NCBI GenBank assembly: GCA_002170355.2
Contig: NHET02000037.1
Location: 11,828-19,429, forward strand
Length of the DNA: 7,602 nucleotides
From: Gammaproteobacteria bacterium TMED92
GTDB lineage: Bacteria > Pseudomonadota > Gammaproteobacteria > Pseudomonadales > Azotimanducaceae
Reading direction: 5' to 3'
Made by a program: the position numbers and the translations under genes. The notes beneath the pieces were generated by a model that saw only the letters and a list, made by a program, of their open reading frames with translations, searched no databases and was not told the origin of the DNA. Shown piece after piece: positions 6,760-7,602 of the stretch. Numbering within the stretch: position 1 is the stretch's first letter; every line of letters begins with the position of its first letter.

Positions 6760-7056
6760 TTATTGGCTGTCCAAACCCTTTACAATCACGCAATCAGATT
6801 GCGCCGCCGCATGCCGATGCTGAGCCAGTTCTTGGTACTGCGCACTATGGAACCAATCTTCAGCATGTTGTGGCGACGGAAATCCAATCAATACGGTTCG
6901 AGTGCATGACCAATCTCCTTCTAGCACCGCAGGCGTTTCATCAACGCTTAACAACGTGCCTGAAAACTGCGCAAAAACACCCATAAATCCGGCTTCGTAG
7001 CGCGCATATCGCGCGCGATCGTGAATGTTGATTCGCGCCATTACATACGCCGTCAT
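6760..7056 (-). CDS. DUF1330-family small protein
   Basis: The 98-residue protein matches the DUF1330 pattern, a dimeric alpha/beta-barrel (ferredoxin-like) fold whose biochemical role is not established. It opens with an MTAYVMARINIHD strand, continues with a YARYEAGF helix, then VLEGDW at 44-49, VLIGFPSPQHAEDWFHSAQY at 55-74 and ends with a VIVKG strand. It has no signal peptide or membrane segment, so it is probably cytoplasmic. The ATG at 7056 has a near-perfect AGGAGG four bases upstream, the strongest ribosome binding site in the window. The stop of the aspartic protease gene lies only 15 bases before it, so the two are probably one transcript. The known DUF1330 invariant His/Trp/Glu positions would need an alignment to test. 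Confidence 0.85.
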   Translation of the reverse strand: MTAYVMARINIHDRARYARYEAGFMGVFAQFSGTLLSVDETPAVLEGDWSCTRTVLIGFPSPQHAEDWFHSAQYQELAQHRHAAAQSDCVIVKGLDSQ

Positions 7057-7060
7057 AATC

Positions 7061-7066
7061 CCTCCT
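7061..7066 (-). promoter_or_regulatory. Strong ribosome binding site of the DUF1330 gene
   Basis: AGGAGG on the minus strand, four bases before the ATG at 7056-7054 and inside the 15-base gap after the protease stop. It supports independent, efficient translation of the downstream gene from a shared mRNA. Confidence 0.8.
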
Positions 7067-7071
7067 ACTGG

Positions 7072-7602
7072 TTAACTCTTCTCTCCCAAGTACAACAGAC
7101 CTGCTTGCTGATCGATAGAACTGGCGAACTGCCGTAAAAAGTTCATGCCTAGTAACCCATCAAAATCACCAGCGCCGGACAGTGGTAGAACAGCTACCTG
7201 CAGTTGTTCAACTTTGACGTCTCCCACCGCGAAACCTGACACTTCTATTAGCGGCGCCACGACCAACCCGCCCGCTGTGGCTAACTTGATGGACTGGCTT
7301 TGCGCATAATCTATGTTTAAGCGTCGCGCCGCGTTAGGGGTTAGCGTGGTAATGGATGCGCCAGTATCCAACAGCAGGCGTAAGTCTTGGTTCTGTAAAC
7401 TGGCTTTAACCACATGATGCGCACATGCCACTGTCAAAGGCACGGTAACTCCTTGCGCTAACCGCAATTGAGCTTTTATACGCTGCTCGAGGGCTTGAGC
7501 TTTTGCCCCCATCACCGCGTCTTGCAAGATAAAGTACAGCGAATAAAGCGCCTCGTCGTATAGGCGCAATTGCAATTGCAACTCAGCCAGTTGGTAATGG
7601 TG
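7072..7602 (-). CDS. Retropepsin-like aspartic protease with N-terminal TPR-like helices (5' end beyond the window)
   Basis: The reading frame stays open to the window edge, giving 176 residues without a true start; the first apparent start (7581) is only a TTG inside a helical stretch. The visible N-terminal part (YQLAELQLQLRLYDEALYSL) looks like a tetratricopeptide helix pair. From about residue 50 it is a single-lobe aspartic protease of clan AA. The active-site motif LLLDTGASITTL has its catalytic Asp at residue 79, and DGLLGMNFL near the C-terminus matches the second signature of the fold. Such proteases work as dimers, each supplying one Asp. Bacterial relatives are often membrane-anchored or periplasmic, but the N-terminus that would show this is outside the window. 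The substrate is unknown. It shares a likely transcript with the DUF1330 gene. Confidence 0.85.
   Translation of the reverse strand, partial: HHYQLAELQLQLRLYDEALYSLYFILQDAVMGAKAQALEQRIKAQLRLAQGVTVPLTVACAHHVVKASLQNQDLRLLLDTGASITTLTPNAARRLNIDYAQSQSIKLATAGGLVVAPLIEVSGFAVGDVKVEQLQVAVLPLSGAGDFDGLLGMNFLRQFASSIDQQAGLLYLGEKS

Noticed and set aside
7566..7581. Short tandem repeat of GCAATT, under three copies
   Set aside because: It lies within the protease coding frame and encodes alternating Leu-Gln of a helix; too short to call a repeat element.

Overview
The window is a compact, ordinary-looking piece of a gammaproteobacterial chromosome. All ten genes lie on the minus strand, so transcription runs from high to low coordinates. 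Proteins closely resemble the E. coli and Pseudomonas versions. The order rpsP-rimM-trmD-rplS followed by xerD-dsbC-hom-recJ is typical of the Pseudomonas/Cellvibrio side of the Gammaproteobacteria. Base composition by eye is balanced to slightly GC-rich and looks even throughout. I see no mobile element, tRNA, rRNA, CRISPR array or sign of recent transfer.

Right end (7602 to 6760): the 3' part of a retropepsin-like aspartic protease gene, cut by the window edge, is followed after 15 bases by a small DUF1330-family gene with a strong ribosome binding site. The two look co-transcribed.

Middle (6759 to 4704): a 95-base gap holds a good sigma70-type promoter with a GC-rich start region. It drives the classical translation operon: ribosomal protein S16 (rpsP), the 30S maturation factor RimM, the tRNA m1G37 methyltransferase TrmD and ribosomal protein L19 (rplS). 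A strong GC-rich hairpin sits between rpsP and rimM, a plausible element for setting unequal output of S16 and RimM.

Left part (4649 to 1): xerD (tyrosine recombinase for chromosome dimer resolution), dsbC (periplasmic disulfide isomerase), hom (homoserine dehydrogenase, threonine/methionine branch) and recJ (5'-3' single-strand exonuclease, lacking its last few dozen codons at the window edge). Gaps are 54, 49, 35 and 15 bases, with no convincing terminator, so readthrough from the ribosomal operon is plausible. XerD and RecJ are both DNA-maintenance enzymes (RecJ also feeds XerD's partner pathway, recombination), but DsbC and Hom have unrelated roles.

Several starts need correction against a longest-ORF reading: hom must start at TTG, dsbC and recJ at GTG, and rplS, rimM and xerD at internal ATGs. 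I found no evidence of a new biological system. The points most worth a second look are Glu at the position of the catalytic Asp169 of TrmD, the rpsP-rimM hairpin, the absence of thrC between hom and recJ, and the truncated TPR-like/retropepsin protein paired with DUF1330.
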